Of a stretch of DNA of 64,000 nucleotides, positions 1 through 8,446 are shown one piece after another. This stretch comes from Sorangium cellulosum So0157-2 (GTDB lineage Bacteria; Myxococcota_A; Polyangia; Polyangiales; Polyangiaceae), in the NCBI RefSeq assembly GCF_000418325.1, contig NC_021658.1, positions 11,794,001 to 11,858,000 of the forward strand, written 5' to 3'. The notes under the pieces were generated by a model. That model did no database searches and was not told where the DNA came from. It saw only the letters and a list, made by a program, of their open reading frames with translations. Made by a program: the position numbers and the translations under genes. Each line of letters starts with the position of its first letter. Position 1 is the stretch's first letter.

Positions 1-258
1 TGCGCAGGTCCGCTCGTGGACGACGTCGTCGTCGAGGCGGTCCCACTGCCGGCTCTGCTCGTCAACGTCGACACGACCGGCTGCAATACCAACGTGGCCA
101 TCAACAACGCCATTGGTCAGAGCTTCCAGGTCTCCAGCCCGACCACGCTCGACCACTTCGGCATCTGGATCAAGCCCGAGCTCTCGTACGCGACATCCTA
201 CAACGTCGAGCTGTACGACGACGAGGGGACGGGGGGCGCCAAGCTGGCGCGTAGGTAA
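1..258 (+). pseudogene. 3' part of a secreted/adhesin-like protein gene, cut by window edge
   Basis: The frame is open from the first base of the window and stops at 256-258, so only the last 85 codons are visible. The residues are rich in T, N, S, V and aromatic residues (for example FGIWIKPELSYATSYNVELY), which looks like an extracellular beta-sandwich or choice-of-anchor domain rather than an enzyme. The frame ends in KLARR inside the first copy of a 44-bp tandem repeat, and mobile-element debris follows, so the natural C-terminus has probably been lost. The family cannot be named from this piece. Moderate confidence that it is coding, low that it is intact. Confidence 0.45.
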
Positions 259-334
259 AAGAAGCCGGACCGCAGCGCGAAAAAGTGTAGGCGCGTGGGT
301 AAAAGAAGCCGGATCGCAGCGCGAAGAAGCGTAG
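247..334. repeat. Two tandem copies of a 44-bp repeat
   Basis: Bases 247-290 and 291-334 match at 40 of 44 positions (four transitions). Each contains the core GTAAAAGAAGCCGGA. The first copy supplies the stop codon of the truncated gene before it. The repeat marks the border between that gene and the IS91-like remnant and could be an element end or a duplication made during insertion. Confidence 0.8.
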
Positions 335-505
335 CGCAGCAAACTGAAAGGGTGGGACCGCGAGCGTCGTGATGCCTCGGTCCTGGGTCGAAAGAGCGGA
401 GCGTGGTCCGGGCGGCGCCGAGCGCGCTACGGGGCGCATCGGCGTGCCGTGGGCACACGTGTCCGTCCGGGCTTTGTTCTGGCCCGTGAGGCGCGTCGCG
501 AGACG

Positions 506-1860
506 CTATGCGGCGTCACCGGGCGCCTTGCGGCGCAGAACGGTGCTCTTCCAGTACGGCGGCCCTCGGTTGGGAGAGCGTGCTGGGACGTCGGTCGGCT
601 CGCCGAGCGCGGAGAGGAAGCGGGCGATGTTCCTTGGCTCGGTGACCATGGCGACGAGCTTCATCCGCCCCTTGCAAGTTGGGCACCCGAGGACATCGAG
701 CCTGCACATGCCGCGCCGGGCGTCAGGCTCCGCGCGCCTCCCTTGAGCGACCGCGCCGTCAGAGCAGAGGCTGCAACGCCGCGTACCACTGCTCGCCCAG
801 CAGCACGTAGCCCTGGAGGTTGGGGTGCCACTGATCTTCGAGCAACGCGGCCTTGTTCGGATTGAAGGGCGTGTACATGTCGACGGAGATGATGTGTCGG
901 CCTGCGTCCGCGCGGGCCTTCGAGAGGGTCGTCGCCTGCGGCGGCGTCTTCGTCCGCCTTCGTAGGCTCTTGTGGCTCCGCAGGGCGCGGTCCGATGCGC
1001 TTGCGCCATGGACTTGCCGAGGCGAGCACGCCCGCGTACTTGACGGTGTGAAAGCGCGGCGGCGGGACGCTGGCGGCGAGCCGGCACAGCAGCGAGAGCG
1101 GATCCATGTCCACCGCGACAGTCCCGTCAGCGAAGGCGCGCTTGAGCGAGAGCCGCACCAGGCCGTCCTGCTGCGGCTGGACGCGCTCTTTTGCGATCGG
1201 GGGTCGCAGCACGTAACGCAGCAGCGCCTCCCTCGCCGCGGTATGGTGCGCACCGGCGCGCGTCGCTGCGTGCAAGGTGAAGCCATTGAGCGCAGCGCAC
1301 AGCGGCTTGTCGTACGCGAGCGCGCTCGGAGAAGACGGCGACAGCCCGCGGAGCCATTGCGGGGCGACGACGTGTGGCGCGGCTCTCGTCCTGAGACGGC
1401 GGAGGCACAGAGCGCTGCCTCGGGCTCGTCGTCCTCCTCGACGTCGTGCTCGATCTCGAGATGCTCGTGCCGCCGGAGGTAACGGAGCATCCGCCCGACG
1501 GCGTGCTCCAGGACCTGACCGACCTCGCGCGTTCGCAGGTGACCGAGTTCGTTCCACACGAGCTCGGTGCCGTCTTCGTGATAAGCCCCGTCGAGGAAGA
1601 CCGCGTGCAGATGCGGATTGAGCCGCATGTCGCCGGACGTGCGTTGCACGACGGTCACCGCGCCGCTCTTGACCGCGCCGCACGCGCGTCGGCGCGCACC
1701 GCGCTCTTCGTAGAACCGCTCCACGCTCTCGACGAAGATGCGGGCTCCGAGTCTGATCGACTCCACGTTGGCTAATAGCAACATCGATACCAGCCGAGGA
1801 TCGCGTCAAGCGGAGCGAAGCGATCCGGGAGCGCCGTGAGCGGGCGCCGCACAGGCCAAG
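506..1860 (-). mobile_element. Degenerate IS91-family (Y2 type) transposase remnant
   Basis: Read on the minus strand, the pieces of an IS91-family transposase appear in the expected order but in different frames. From about 1784 to 1370 there is the central segment with TVVQRTSGDMRLNPHLHAVF, matching the family's RFGSALNLNxHxH block. From about 1370 to 930 another frame gives DKPLCAALNGFTLHAATRAG and ALLRYVLRPPIAKERVQ. The C-terminal DVLGCPTCKGRMKLVAMV segment lies at about 710-506 in a third frame. The N-terminal zinc-binding region is missing here, although a matching piece occurs at 4194-4425. Multiple frameshifts and an embedded foreign fragment (759-905) make it non-functional. IS91 elements move by rolling-circle transposition and leave no target duplication. 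Confidence 0.8.
759..905 (-). pseudogene. C-terminal fragment of an SGNH/GDSL hydrolase
   Basis: The last 48 or so codons read IISVDMYTPFNPNKAALLED followed by QWHPNLQGYVLLGEQWYAAL and a stop. The DQWHPN...GY pattern is block V of SGNH hydrolases, which carries the catalytic Asp and His. The N-terminal GDSL serine block, and blocks II and III, are absent. The fragment sits between the central and C-terminal parts of the IS91 transposase. Either a transposase copy landed in the hydrolase gene and was later rearranged, or two transposase remnants flank a piece of captured host gene. Clearly non-functional. Confidence 0.7.
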
Positions 1861-2161
1861 CAGGCGATGGGTCAGCCCCTGCCACGGGCTGCCAGGGAGC
1901 GCGGCGAGCGTCGCCCCCGCGAGACGGCGACCGACGCGTCGAACCGGACCTCCGACGCGTCGAGATCCGGATTTCGACAGATCGCGCCGCCGAGCGCAGG
2001 CGACCTCGGAAGATCCGGTCGGCGTGAGCACGCCTCGGAGAGGGCCTGAAGCAGAGGTGGTTTCACCTGCGTGAGCTCCTGATTTGCTCCTGGCATACCC
2101 AGTGCAGAAGCGCCTGTCTGCCCAGCACGTCGCTCGGCTCCAACTTGACGAGGAATCAACC

Positions 2162-3100
2162 ATGGCACCTGCACCGACTCAGAAGACCGTGACGATCAAC
2201 ATCGCTTCGGGGGATCTCGGGATCCTCAAGGCCGGCAAATACGTGCTCTGCTTCGCGAAGAAGGTCGGCAGTACGTACAACGTCGTCTGGTCCTCCGCGA
2301 CGGACTTCCTCGAGTCCAACACCTTCTCGTGGACACCCCAGTACGCGCTCTTCGGCACGAACACGTTCCGGGGCGGCGTCACGGTCAAGGCCGACACCAA
2401 CGTGGTGCCGATCGGCCTCGGGTCGCAGAGCACCCTCGACAACAACGGGCACCTCGGCGACCCGTCGTCCAGCGCTGATCCCACGTCGATCACCCTGATC
2501 AACAACTACGGGAGCATTCACCCCGGCGTCTCGTCGGTTTGCACCGACATCAACGGCAACACCTCGACGAACCCGATCTACGTCGCCGAGAATCCCATCG
2601 TGAAAGGCTCCGATGCGCTCACGCCCGTCGAGAGCGTGATGGTGTGGTTCGATCAGAACATCCAGACGAGCACGATGTTCAGCGACTCGCGCTCGAACCC
2701 CGTCGAGATCGACCTCACCCAGGCCAACACGGCGACCCGGCTCTATAGCGACGAGATCTGGACGACTCCGCCTCTGAGGGACGCCCTCGGGCTCCTGCCG
2801 TTCCTGACCATCACCGCGGCGCTGACCGGCGCGGTGATCGCCCACGATCTCGCGTTGAAGATCAGCGCCAAGCTGACCGGCGTCTACAGCAACTTCACGA
2901 TCGAGGTTCAGGTCGCGGCCGACAAGAAGGTCACGATGATCTACGGGCAACGTCCCAACCTCACCGCCGCCGCGAGCAAGCTCACGCGGCAGCTCATCCA
3001 GGCCTCCTCGACGGTCGATCAGCTCGCGCAGTTCGCGCTTCAGGCGCTCGCGCAGTGCCAAGTAGGCTACACGTCCTTCGACGCCGTCGCCGCGCCCTAG
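2162..3100 (+). CDS. Hypothetical protein, 312 residues, unknown family
   Basis: ATG at 2162 is preceded by GAGGAATCAACC, a good ribosome site, so it is preferred over the in-frame ATG at 2084. The product has no clear signal peptide or membrane anchor. The first half is rich in T, S, N and V (VTINIASGDLGILKAG; GGVTVKADTNVVPIGLG), which suggests beta structure. The second half contains a hydrophobic stretch around residues 205-235 (LLPFLTITAALTGAVIAHDL) and a more helical C-terminus ending QALAQCQVGYTSFDAVAAP. It is an intact gene within a block of mobile-element remnants, and its less extreme codon use fits recent arrival. I do not recognise the family and assign no function. Confidence 0.7.
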   Translation: MAPAPTQKTVTINIASGDLGILKAGKYVLCFAKKVGSTYNVVWSSATDFLESNTFSWTPQYALFGTNTFRGGVTVKADTNVVPIGLGSQSTLDNNGHLGDPSSSADPTSITLINNYGSIHPGVSSVCTDINGNTSTNPIYVAENPIVKGSDALTPVESVMVWFDQNIQTSTMFSDSRSNPVEIDLTQANTATRLYSDEIWTTPPLRDALGLLPFLTITAALTGAVIAHDLALKISAKLTGVYSNFTIEVQVAADKKVTMIYGQRPNLTAAASKLTRQLIQASSTVDQLAQFALQALAQCQVGYTSFDAVAAP

Positions 3101-3114
3101 CACCTCGCCTCCAC

Positions 3115-3141
3115 AGCCCTTCTCCGATCAGGAGAGGGGCT
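3115..3141 (+). terminator. Hairpin after the hypothetical gene
   Basis: AGCCCTTCTCC and GGAGAGGGGCT pair over 11 positions (one G-U) around a GATCA loop, 15 bases after the stop codon at 3100. There is no T-run, so it may act as a factor-assisted terminator or a 3'-stabilising hairpin. Confidence 0.4.
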
Positions 3142-3212
3142 CGGGTGCGAGCGAGCCCGCCGCGGCGGAGATCGCGGCGCACGCGGTTGCCGGGAAGAGA
3201 TAACCTCGTCCG

Positions 3213-3399
3213 CATGAGGGCGGATCACGAGGCGGAGCTGCGGATCGCGCTGACGGAGGGGCTCGTCACGCGAGGGGAGGCGGAGCGGCTGCGACGTCGA
3301 GAGCGCGCGTCGATGCACTGGCTGGGGCGCATCGCGCAGCGGGACCCCAAGTTGTTCGTCCTGTGGCAGCTCGGCGTCCGGCCCGAGGCTGGGTCGTAG
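3213..3399 (+). pseudogene. Chimeric ORF ending in the C-terminus of a group II intron protein (intron A)
   Basis: The 62-codon frame has two parts. Residues 1 to about 30 (MRADHEAELRIALTEG...) look like the helical N-terminus of an unrelated host protein, similar to N-termini I associate with Sorangium kinases, although this is only an impression. From about 3305 the text becomes SMHWLGRIAQRDPKLFVLWQ, the usual end of an intron-encoded reverse transcriptase/maturase (aromatic residues, PxLFxxW). The TAG stop lies directly before intron domain V at 3400, the normal position for such an ORF. The reverse transcriptase body is missing, so intron A is truncated at its 5' side and fused to other DNA. 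Confidence 0.55.
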
Positions 3400-3473
3400 G
3401 AGCCGGATGAGGCGAGAGCTTCACGTCCGGTTCTGGGAGGGCCCGGGGGTGCGATTCCCCCGGGCTACTCGAC
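3400..3473 (+). ncRNA. Group II intron A, domains V and VI (3' end)
   Basis: Bases 3400-3433 fold as a canonical 34-nt domain V. The outer stem is GAGCCGGA with TCCGGTTC, the upper stem AGGC with GCTT capped by a GAGA tetraloop, and the two-base bulge lies in the 3' strand. The catalytic AGC triad is present. Domain VI follows as GCCCGGGGG/CCCCCGGGC with loop TGCGATT. The intron ends in CTACTCGAC at 3473. These elements are near-perfect, so the 3' half of the ribozyme looks intact although the 5' domains are gone. Confidence 0.8.
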
Positions 3474-4111
3474 TCCTCCTCCTCGTAGGCGCCCCGCCCG
3501 GTCCGGAGCAGCATGAACGGGCTCGGCAGGACGCAGAAAAGGAGAAGGCTGCAGTGGCAACGCTCCTCAAGCAACAGTTGGGACTGGACCTGTCGGAAAC
3601 GAAGACGCTCATCACTCCGGTGACGAAGACCTTCGCTTTCCTCGGGCACCACGTGGTCGTGCGCAACAATCGCGGCCTCAAGCGAATGGCGTGCGTGACC
3701 TTGATCCCGAAGGAGAAGAGCCATCGATTGCGTGAACGGATCAAGCGACTCTGCCGGCGCGATCGCACTGGCCAGAGTCTGCACGAGCTACTACGCGAAC
3801 TGAACTGGCTGCTTCGGGGGTGGAGTGCCTTCTATCGCCACGCGTGGGGCGCCAAGCGGGTCTTCTGCTCGGTCGATAACTACGCCTGGTGGACCGTGTG
3901 TCGCTGGCTGCGGAAGAAGCATCAACATGCGCCGGTGAAAAGGCTGAAGGCGCTGTACCCACCCTCAAAGGAGCGCGGGACCCGTCGGGGACAATGGCAC
4001 CATCGCGGTGTCACGCTGTTTGTCACTGGCCGGACTCGTGTTGGACCCTACCGACTGGCCTCGGCCCGTCGGCCTCTGTTCGCAATCCATCATGGAGAGC
4101 CGGGTGCATAA
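3474..4111 (+). pseudogene. Truncated group II intron reverse transcriptase/maturase (intron B)
   Basis: Immediately after the 3' end of intron A the frame reads LLLLVGAPPGPEQHERARQD, which matches the segment following the catalytic YADD box (YADDFLLLVG) of group II intron reverse transcriptases. It continues with LSETKTLITPVTKTFAFLG (RT motifs 6-7) and a maturase (GIIM) domain with LNWLLRGWSAFYRHAWGA and YAWWTVCRWLRKKH. RT motifs 0-5, including YADD, are absent because they would lie upstream of intron A. The ORF stops at 4109-4111 within domain V of intron B. The protein cannot be functional as it stands. The clean join with intron A is strong evidence for nesting. Confidence 0.75.
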
Positions 4112-4193
4112 CGAAAGGTGCATGCCCGGGTCGGAAGGGGGCGCCCGGAGACCTACCGGCGAGAGCCGGCAAGGCGCCGGGCGCCCACCTTAC
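4097..4193 (+). ncRNA. Group II intron B, domains V and VI (3' end)
   Basis: GAGCCGGG at 4097 pairs with CCCGGGTC ending at 4132 with one G-G mismatch, and TGCAT pairs with GTGCA inside, giving a 36-nt slightly irregular domain V. Domain VI is a long hairpin in which GGGCGCCCGG at 4138 pairs with CCGGGCGCCC ending about 4186, with an inner CCGGC-GAGA-GCCGG stem. The element ends in ACCTTAC at 4193. Beyond it the sequence is IS91 transposase on the opposite strand, so 4193/4194 is read as the intron-exon junction. Confidence 0.6.
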
Positions 4194-4425
4194 GCCACCA
4201 GCCGACTCTCTTCGCAGCGCTCGCACCGGCGCCGCGCGAACCCGCGGCAGAGCAGCCCGCAGTCGAGGTAGGCTTCGAGCTCCTTCTTCGCGTGCTTGGG
4301 TATCCGGACGGCGATGGCGCCGTCGTCGATGGCCCGTACAGCGTCTCCACGTTGTCGCGCACGCTCTCGTCGAGCGTCGTCTTCTCGGGACGACGGCGCT
4401 CGTAGACGACGCCCGTGGTGCGAGC
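4194..4425 (-). mobile_element. N-terminal zinc-binding part of an IS91-family transposase, split by intron B
   Basis: On the minus strand the text VVYERRRPEKTTLDESVRDN, then (after a frameshift near 4348) VRIPKHAKKELEAYLDCGLL and FARRRCERCEESRLVA, matches the start of IS91-family transposases: the leading Arg-Pro segment, the helical spacer and the CxxC zinc finger. In the family the next residues are F-S-C-K, but here the sequence meets the 3' end of group II intron B. The intron therefore lies in the transposase gene, antisense to it. The remaining transposase segments at 506-1860 may be the other half of the same copy, separated by later insertions. Confidence 0.7.
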
Positions 4426-4612
4426 CGCGCTGGCCACACGGCGCCGACACCGCACGCCGCACGCCACGTGGTGAGGGCGCGTTTTCGCCGCGAATATCGA
4501 CAACCCGCCGGGCTATCGCCCATGGCGGAGTGGCGGGCCGGGGGCCGGCGGGCCGCGACGCTCGCTGCCGCGGCGGCGGAGGCGCTCGCCGAGCCCCCGG
4601 CTCGCGCTCGAT

Positions 4613-4810
4613 ATGTCGGCGCGCGAGAACGTAGAGCGCGAGCGCGCAGCGTTGCAGGTGGAGATAATCCGGGTGCAGCAGAGCCGGCTAGCGGAGCTGT
4701 CCACGCCGATGATCCCGATCACCGAGCAGGTGATGGTCATGCCTCTCATCGGGACCATGGATGAGCAGCGTGCCAGGCACGTGCTTGAATCTGCGCTCTC
4801 TGGCGCCGAG
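4613..4810 (+). pseudogene. Fragment of an RsbR-type STAS-domain protein
   Basis: Residues VQQSRLAELSTPMIPITEQV and VMPLIGTMDEQRARHVLE are the characteristic start of the STAS domain of RsbR-like anti-anti-sigma/stressosome proteins (aELSTPxIPI...VMPLIGTxD). The reading frame then degenerates at about 4805. There is no sensor domain upstream and the end of the STAS domain is lost. It is debris next to the IS91 remnant, and its parent gene is probably elsewhere in the genome. Confidence 0.65.
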
Positions 4811-5139
4811 GCGCATGGTGGGCGTGCCGCCTCCATGCCAGCGTGCAGGAGCCTGTTCGCCGCTCGTTTTCCCACCGCTCCCCGTGGCGACCGCAGTTCC
4901 GCGATGGCGTCGCCATGCAGCAACGCGGCGAGAGGGTCGTCGCCTGCGCACCCCGCCGCCCTTGCCTCCCGGCACAGGCCTGCTGCTTGCCGCCATCACT
5001 TTCCGGATGCCTCCGGGGCGCTTCGGCACGCAACCGCCGCGCGCGGGCGATCCCAGCAGAGCCTGCGGCACTGGCGAGCGGCAAGGCTCCGGCAGCGAGT
5101 CGACGCGAGCGGCGGGCTCGACGTTCGGCCCAAGCTTGC
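4811..5139. other. No recognisable gene
   Basis: This 330-bp stretch lies between the STAS fragment and a small minus-strand ORF. Several frames are open because of base composition, but none has family-like residues or a convincing start. I see only likely degraded sequence. Confidence 0.4.
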
Positions 5140-5289
5140 TCACCCCTCCAGTGCCACCGGCAGCCCGAGCAGCTGACCGATCGCCTCGTGCACGACCCGG
5201 GCTGCCTCCTCATCGCCGAGGGCGACGGCACGGCTTAGGGGGCCGGCGAGCGACGCAACCACGGCGGCCCGAGGCGACGGCTCGACCAT
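5140..5289 (-). CDS. Small hypothetical protein, 49 residues
   Basis: ATG at 5289 follows GGAGAGCTCGCG, a good ribosome site with 6-7 bases spacing. The product (MVEPSPRAAVVASLAGPLSR..., ending IGQLLGLPVALEG) is a short helical, Ala/Leu-rich polypeptide with alternating charge (ALGDEEAARVVHEAIGQLL), compatible with a two-helix protein. No signal peptide or metal motif is visible. It could be the intact tail of a longer gene destroyed by the mobile elements upstream, or an authentic small protein. Its neighbour at 5468-6757 is on the same strand but lies upstream of it. Function unknown. Confidence 0.4.
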   Translation of the reverse strand: MVEPSPRAAVVASLAGPLSRAVALGDEEAARVVHEAIGQLLGLPVALEG

Positions 5290-5467
5290 CGCGAGCTCTC
5301 CGGACCCGAGTCCCCTCGGTTGGGCCGGGGTTGGGTCCATGCCGTCCGAGGGTCTGCGATCGGTCGTCGCTCCCCCCCGAAACCCCGCAAGAAGTGACGG
5401 ATCGCGACCGTTCGCCACCGTCGCGGAACCCTGGCGGGATATCCGACCCACGGAACCAGCGCCCGCC

Positions 5468-6757
5468 TCATCCCCCCTCGCCGCGAGCGCGCTCCGCCTG
5501 CCGCCTCGCCAGGTAGCGGCTCAGCAGGACCCACCCCCCCGCGACCGGCACCATCAGGAGCGACAGCCCCGCCGCCTTCACCCCGAGCGCCGACAGCCCC
5601 GACAGCGCCCACGCGCTCGCGGCGTCCCCGCCCCGGAACGCCACGGTGTCGATGAAGCTCTTCGCCTTGTACTTCTCCTCTCGCGCGACCACCGTGAACA
5701 GGATCTCCCGCGCCGGCCGGTCCACCGCGTAGTGGATCGCCCGCCGGAGCCCCTGGAGCCCGGCGATCATCGAGAGGGTCGGCCGCGCCGCGAGCGCGAG
5801 GAACCCGACGCCCGTGACCACCGGGACCACCGCGAGCGCGACCCCGAGGCCCACCCGCGTCATGAGCCTCCCGGTCACGAGCACCTGCACGACGATGGTG
5901 ATCACGTTCACGGTGAGATCGATGGAGGCGAACATCGCGGTCCGCCGCGCGGGATCCATCGACTCCGCGGAGACGATCCGCGCCTGCTCGAAGTAGAGCA
6001 CCGTCGCGGTGATCGACAAGAAGAGCGTCTGCGCGCAGATCCCGAGGAGGTACGGCGACCCGAGGACGAGCGTCACCCCGCGGAATGCGCCCCCGCCGAT
6101 GCGCTCCTCCGCGACGCTCGCCTCGGGCGGCGCCGCGCCGCCGGCGAGCCCGCCGGCGAGGCGGTTCAGCCGCGTCACGCAGAGCACGGCGAGCTCGAGC
6201 AGCGCCGCCGACAGGAGCAGGAGGCTCGCGGTCCCGATCTGCCGCGCCTGCGCGGCCGTGACGAGCGAGCCGACGAGCGCGCCGGCGCTGCCGCCGGCGG
6301 CGATGACGCCGAAGAGGCGCTTGCCTTGCTCGCTGCGCCAGACGTCGGCCATGAACTGCCAGAACACCGACACGACGAACAGGTTGAAGACGCTCAGCCA
6401 GACATAGAACACCTTGCCCACCTCGGCGCGCGGCGCGCCGAGCGCGAGCAGCCCGAAGAAGACGAGGAGGTTCGACGCGAAGAAGCGATAGACGATCGGG
6501 ATGAACCGCCGCCGCGGCAGCCGCGCCACGAGCGCGGAGAAGGCCGGCACGGCCGCGAGCATCGCCGCGAACACCGCCGTGAACAGCCAGGGCAGCTTGT
6601 CCATGCCGCCCGAGATGCCCATCTCCTCGCGGACGGGCCGCAGGATGTAATAGCTGCAGAGGACGCAGAAGAAGTACGCGAAGCTCCAGAGCAGCGCGGA
6701 CACCTCGCCTTCCTTCACGTCGCAGACCCGCCGGAGCAGCGAGGCCGCCGGGCTCAA
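5468..6757 (-). CDS. MFS transporter, NTP/NDP exchanger (Tlc/Npt)-like
   Basis: The 429-residue product has about twelve hydrophobic segments. It begins with a cytoplasmic stretch (RRVCDVKEGEVSALLWSFAY) followed by SYYILRPVREEMG, a sequence typical of the Npt/Tlc-related MFS proteins often annotated as NTP/NDP exchange transporters. The mid-region WQFMADVWRSEQGKRLFGVI is also family-like. TTG at 6757 is the only start fitting a ribosome site (GGAGGACCG before it). The gene stands alone, divergent from the nuclease at 6959. Free-living myxobacteria carry such proteins without a known energy-parasite lifestyle, so the substrate is not settled. The function is family-level only. Confidence 0.8.
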   Translation of the reverse strand: MSPAASLLRRVCDVKEGEVSALLWSFAYFFCVLCSYYILRPVREEMGISGGMDKLPWLFTAVFAAMLAAVPAFSALVARLPRRRFIPIVYRFFASNLLVFFGLLALGAPRAEVGKVFYVWLSVFNLFVVSVFWQFMADVWRSEQGKRLFGVIAAGGSAGALVGSLVTAAQARQIGTASLLLLSAALLELAVLCVTRLNRLAGGLAGGAAPPEASVAEERIGGGAFRGVTLVLGSPYLLGICAQTLFLSITATVLYFEQARIVSAESMDPARRTAMFASIDLTVNVITIVVQVLVTGRLMTRVGLGVALAVVPVVTGVGFLALAARPTLSMIAGLQGLRRAIHYAVDRPAREILFTVVAREEKYKAKSFIDTVAFRGGDAASAWALSGLSALGVKAAGLSLLMVPVAGGWVLLSRYLARRQAERARGEGG

Positions 6758-6958
6758 CGGTCCTCCGCCCTCCCCCCGGCGGGGCGTCGCTCCGCGGGCG
6801 GCGTGAGGCGTGAGGGCGGGCGCGGCATCGGACGCTCACTGCACGACAGCCCGCCCCGCGCGTCAAGGCGACCGCCGGCGCCGGCCGCCCGCGGGCGCGA
6901 ACCTCATCGGATGAGCAGCGCTCCCGGCGCGGAGCGGCTAAGCTCGGGCCGCGCAGCC

Positions 6959-8218
6959 ATGAAGTTCGTCCACGCCGCCGACCTCCACATCGACAGCCCC
7001 CTCCGCGGGCTCGACCGTTACCCCGGCGCCCCGGTCGAGCAGATCCGCGGGGCCACCCGCCGCGCGCTCGAGAACCTCGTGAGCCTCTGCCTCACCGAGG
7101 AGGTCGACCTCCTGCTGCTCGCCGGCGACATCTACGACGGCGACTGGAAGGACTACAGCACGGGCCTGTTCTTCGCCGCGCAGCTCTCCCGGCTGCGCGC
7201 CGCCCGGGTGGAGGTCGTGCTCCTGAGCGGCAACCACGACGCCGAGAGCCACATCACCCGTCACCTGGAGCTCCCCGAGAACGCCCGCCGGCTCGACCCG
7301 AAGAGCCCCGAGACGGTCGTCTTCGAGCGGCTCGGGGTCGCGGTCCACGGGCAGAGCTTCGCGACCAAGGCGGTCACCGACGACCTCGCCGCCGGCTACC
7401 CGGACGCGCGGACGGGCCTCTTCAACATCGGCATGCTCCACACCTGCCTGGGCGGCCGCGAGGGCCACGACAACTACGCTCCTTGCAGCCTGAACACCCT
7501 CGTCGGGAAGCGATACGACTACTGGGCGCTCGGCCACGTGCACACCCGGGAGGTGCTCTCGGAGGATCCGTACATCGCCTTCTCCGGCAACCTCCAGGGC
7601 CGCCACGCCCGCGAGACCGGCGAGAAGGGCGCCCTCCTCGTCACGGCGGACGACGGCCGCATCGCCTCGGTCGAGCACCGCCCCCTCGACGTCGTCCGCT
7701 GGTGCGCCTGCGAGGTCGATCTCTCCCCGGCCGCGAGCGCCGACGACATCGTGGATCTGACGCGCGAGCAGCTCGAGCAGCGCCTCGCCGAGGCGGACGG
7801 GCGCACGCTGGCCGCGCGGGTGATCCTGTGCGGCGCGACGCCGGCCCACGCCGCGCTCCGCGCCGACTTCGAGCGCTGGACAGGGCAGATCCGCGCGATC
7901 GCCAACGACCTCGGCGGCGGGCTCTGGATCGAGCGCGTGCTCTCCCGGACGCTGGCCCCGCTCCAGGTGGGCGCGCTCGAGGAGCGGGACGACGCCATAG
8001 GCCAGCTCACGCGGTCGCTGCGCGCGCTGCGCGACGACGATGCGGGCCTCTCCTCGCTCCTGCGCGAGTTCGCGAGCCTCAAGAACAAGCTCCCCGCCGA
8101 GGCGCGCGAGGGCGACGACGCCATCCGCCTCGACGACCCGACGTACCTGCGCGAGGCGCTCGACGACGTGGAGCACACGCTGATCTCGCGGCTGCTCGGC
8201 GCCGGCGAGGCGCCGTGA
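6959..8218 (+). CDS. Metallophosphoesterase, YhaO/SbcD-type DNA repair nuclease
   Basis: The product has 419 residues. The metallophosphoesterase motifs are all present: FVHAADLHIDSP (D-x-H), LLLAGDIYDGD (GDxxD), VVLLSGNHDAES (GNHD), NIGMLHTCLGG and YWALGHVHTRE (GHxH). The fold binds two metal ions and in this family gives exonuclease/endonuclease activity on DNA ends together with a Rad50-like ATPase. The C-terminal 150 residues are the helical cap that would contact the partner. That ATPase (YhaN type) is not next door but at 23420-27280 on the same strand. ATG 6959 is chosen because MKFVHAADLHID is the usual N-terminus. Confidence 0.88.
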   Translation: MKFVHAADLHIDSPLRGLDRYPGAPVEQIRGATRRALENLVSLCLTEEVDLLLLAGDIYDGDWKDYSTGLFFAAQLSRLRAARVEVVLLSGNHDAESHITRHLELPENARRLDPKSPETVVFERLGVAVHGQSFATKAVTDDLAAGYPDARTGLFNIGMLHTCLGGREGHDNYAPCSLNTLVGKRYDYWALGHVHTREVLSEDPYIAFSGNLQGRHARETGEKGALLVTADDGRIASVEHRPLDVVRWCACEVDLSPAASADDIVDLTREQLEQRLAEADGRTLAARVILCGATPAHAALRADFERWTGQIRAIANDLGGGLWIERVLSRTLAPLQVGALEERDDAIGQLTRSLRALRDDDAGLSSLLREFASLKNKLPAEAREGDDAIRLDDPTYLREALDDVEHTLISRLLGAGEAP

Positions 8219-8446
8219 GCGCCGGCGGGGCGGCCCCGGTCGGAGCCAGTCGCGAAGGCTGAAATCAGAAAATAAAATCCAATAATTTCCGCACCTTATC
8301 GCGTTCTTGCGAGCGCCGCCCGGCCGACCGCGGCCGCGGCCCGCGCGGCTTGACGGCACGCCGATCTCCACCATGCACTCCTCCTGACGCGCCCTGCGCA
8401 CGCGAGCATCGCCTCGGACAGCCGGACGCGACGGGACGGGGGAGTC

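Noticed and set aside
8262-8295. AT-rich block before the P450 as a riboswitch
   Set aside because: No conserved riboswitch core or paired stems were found. It is better read as a promoter-like AT-rich segment.
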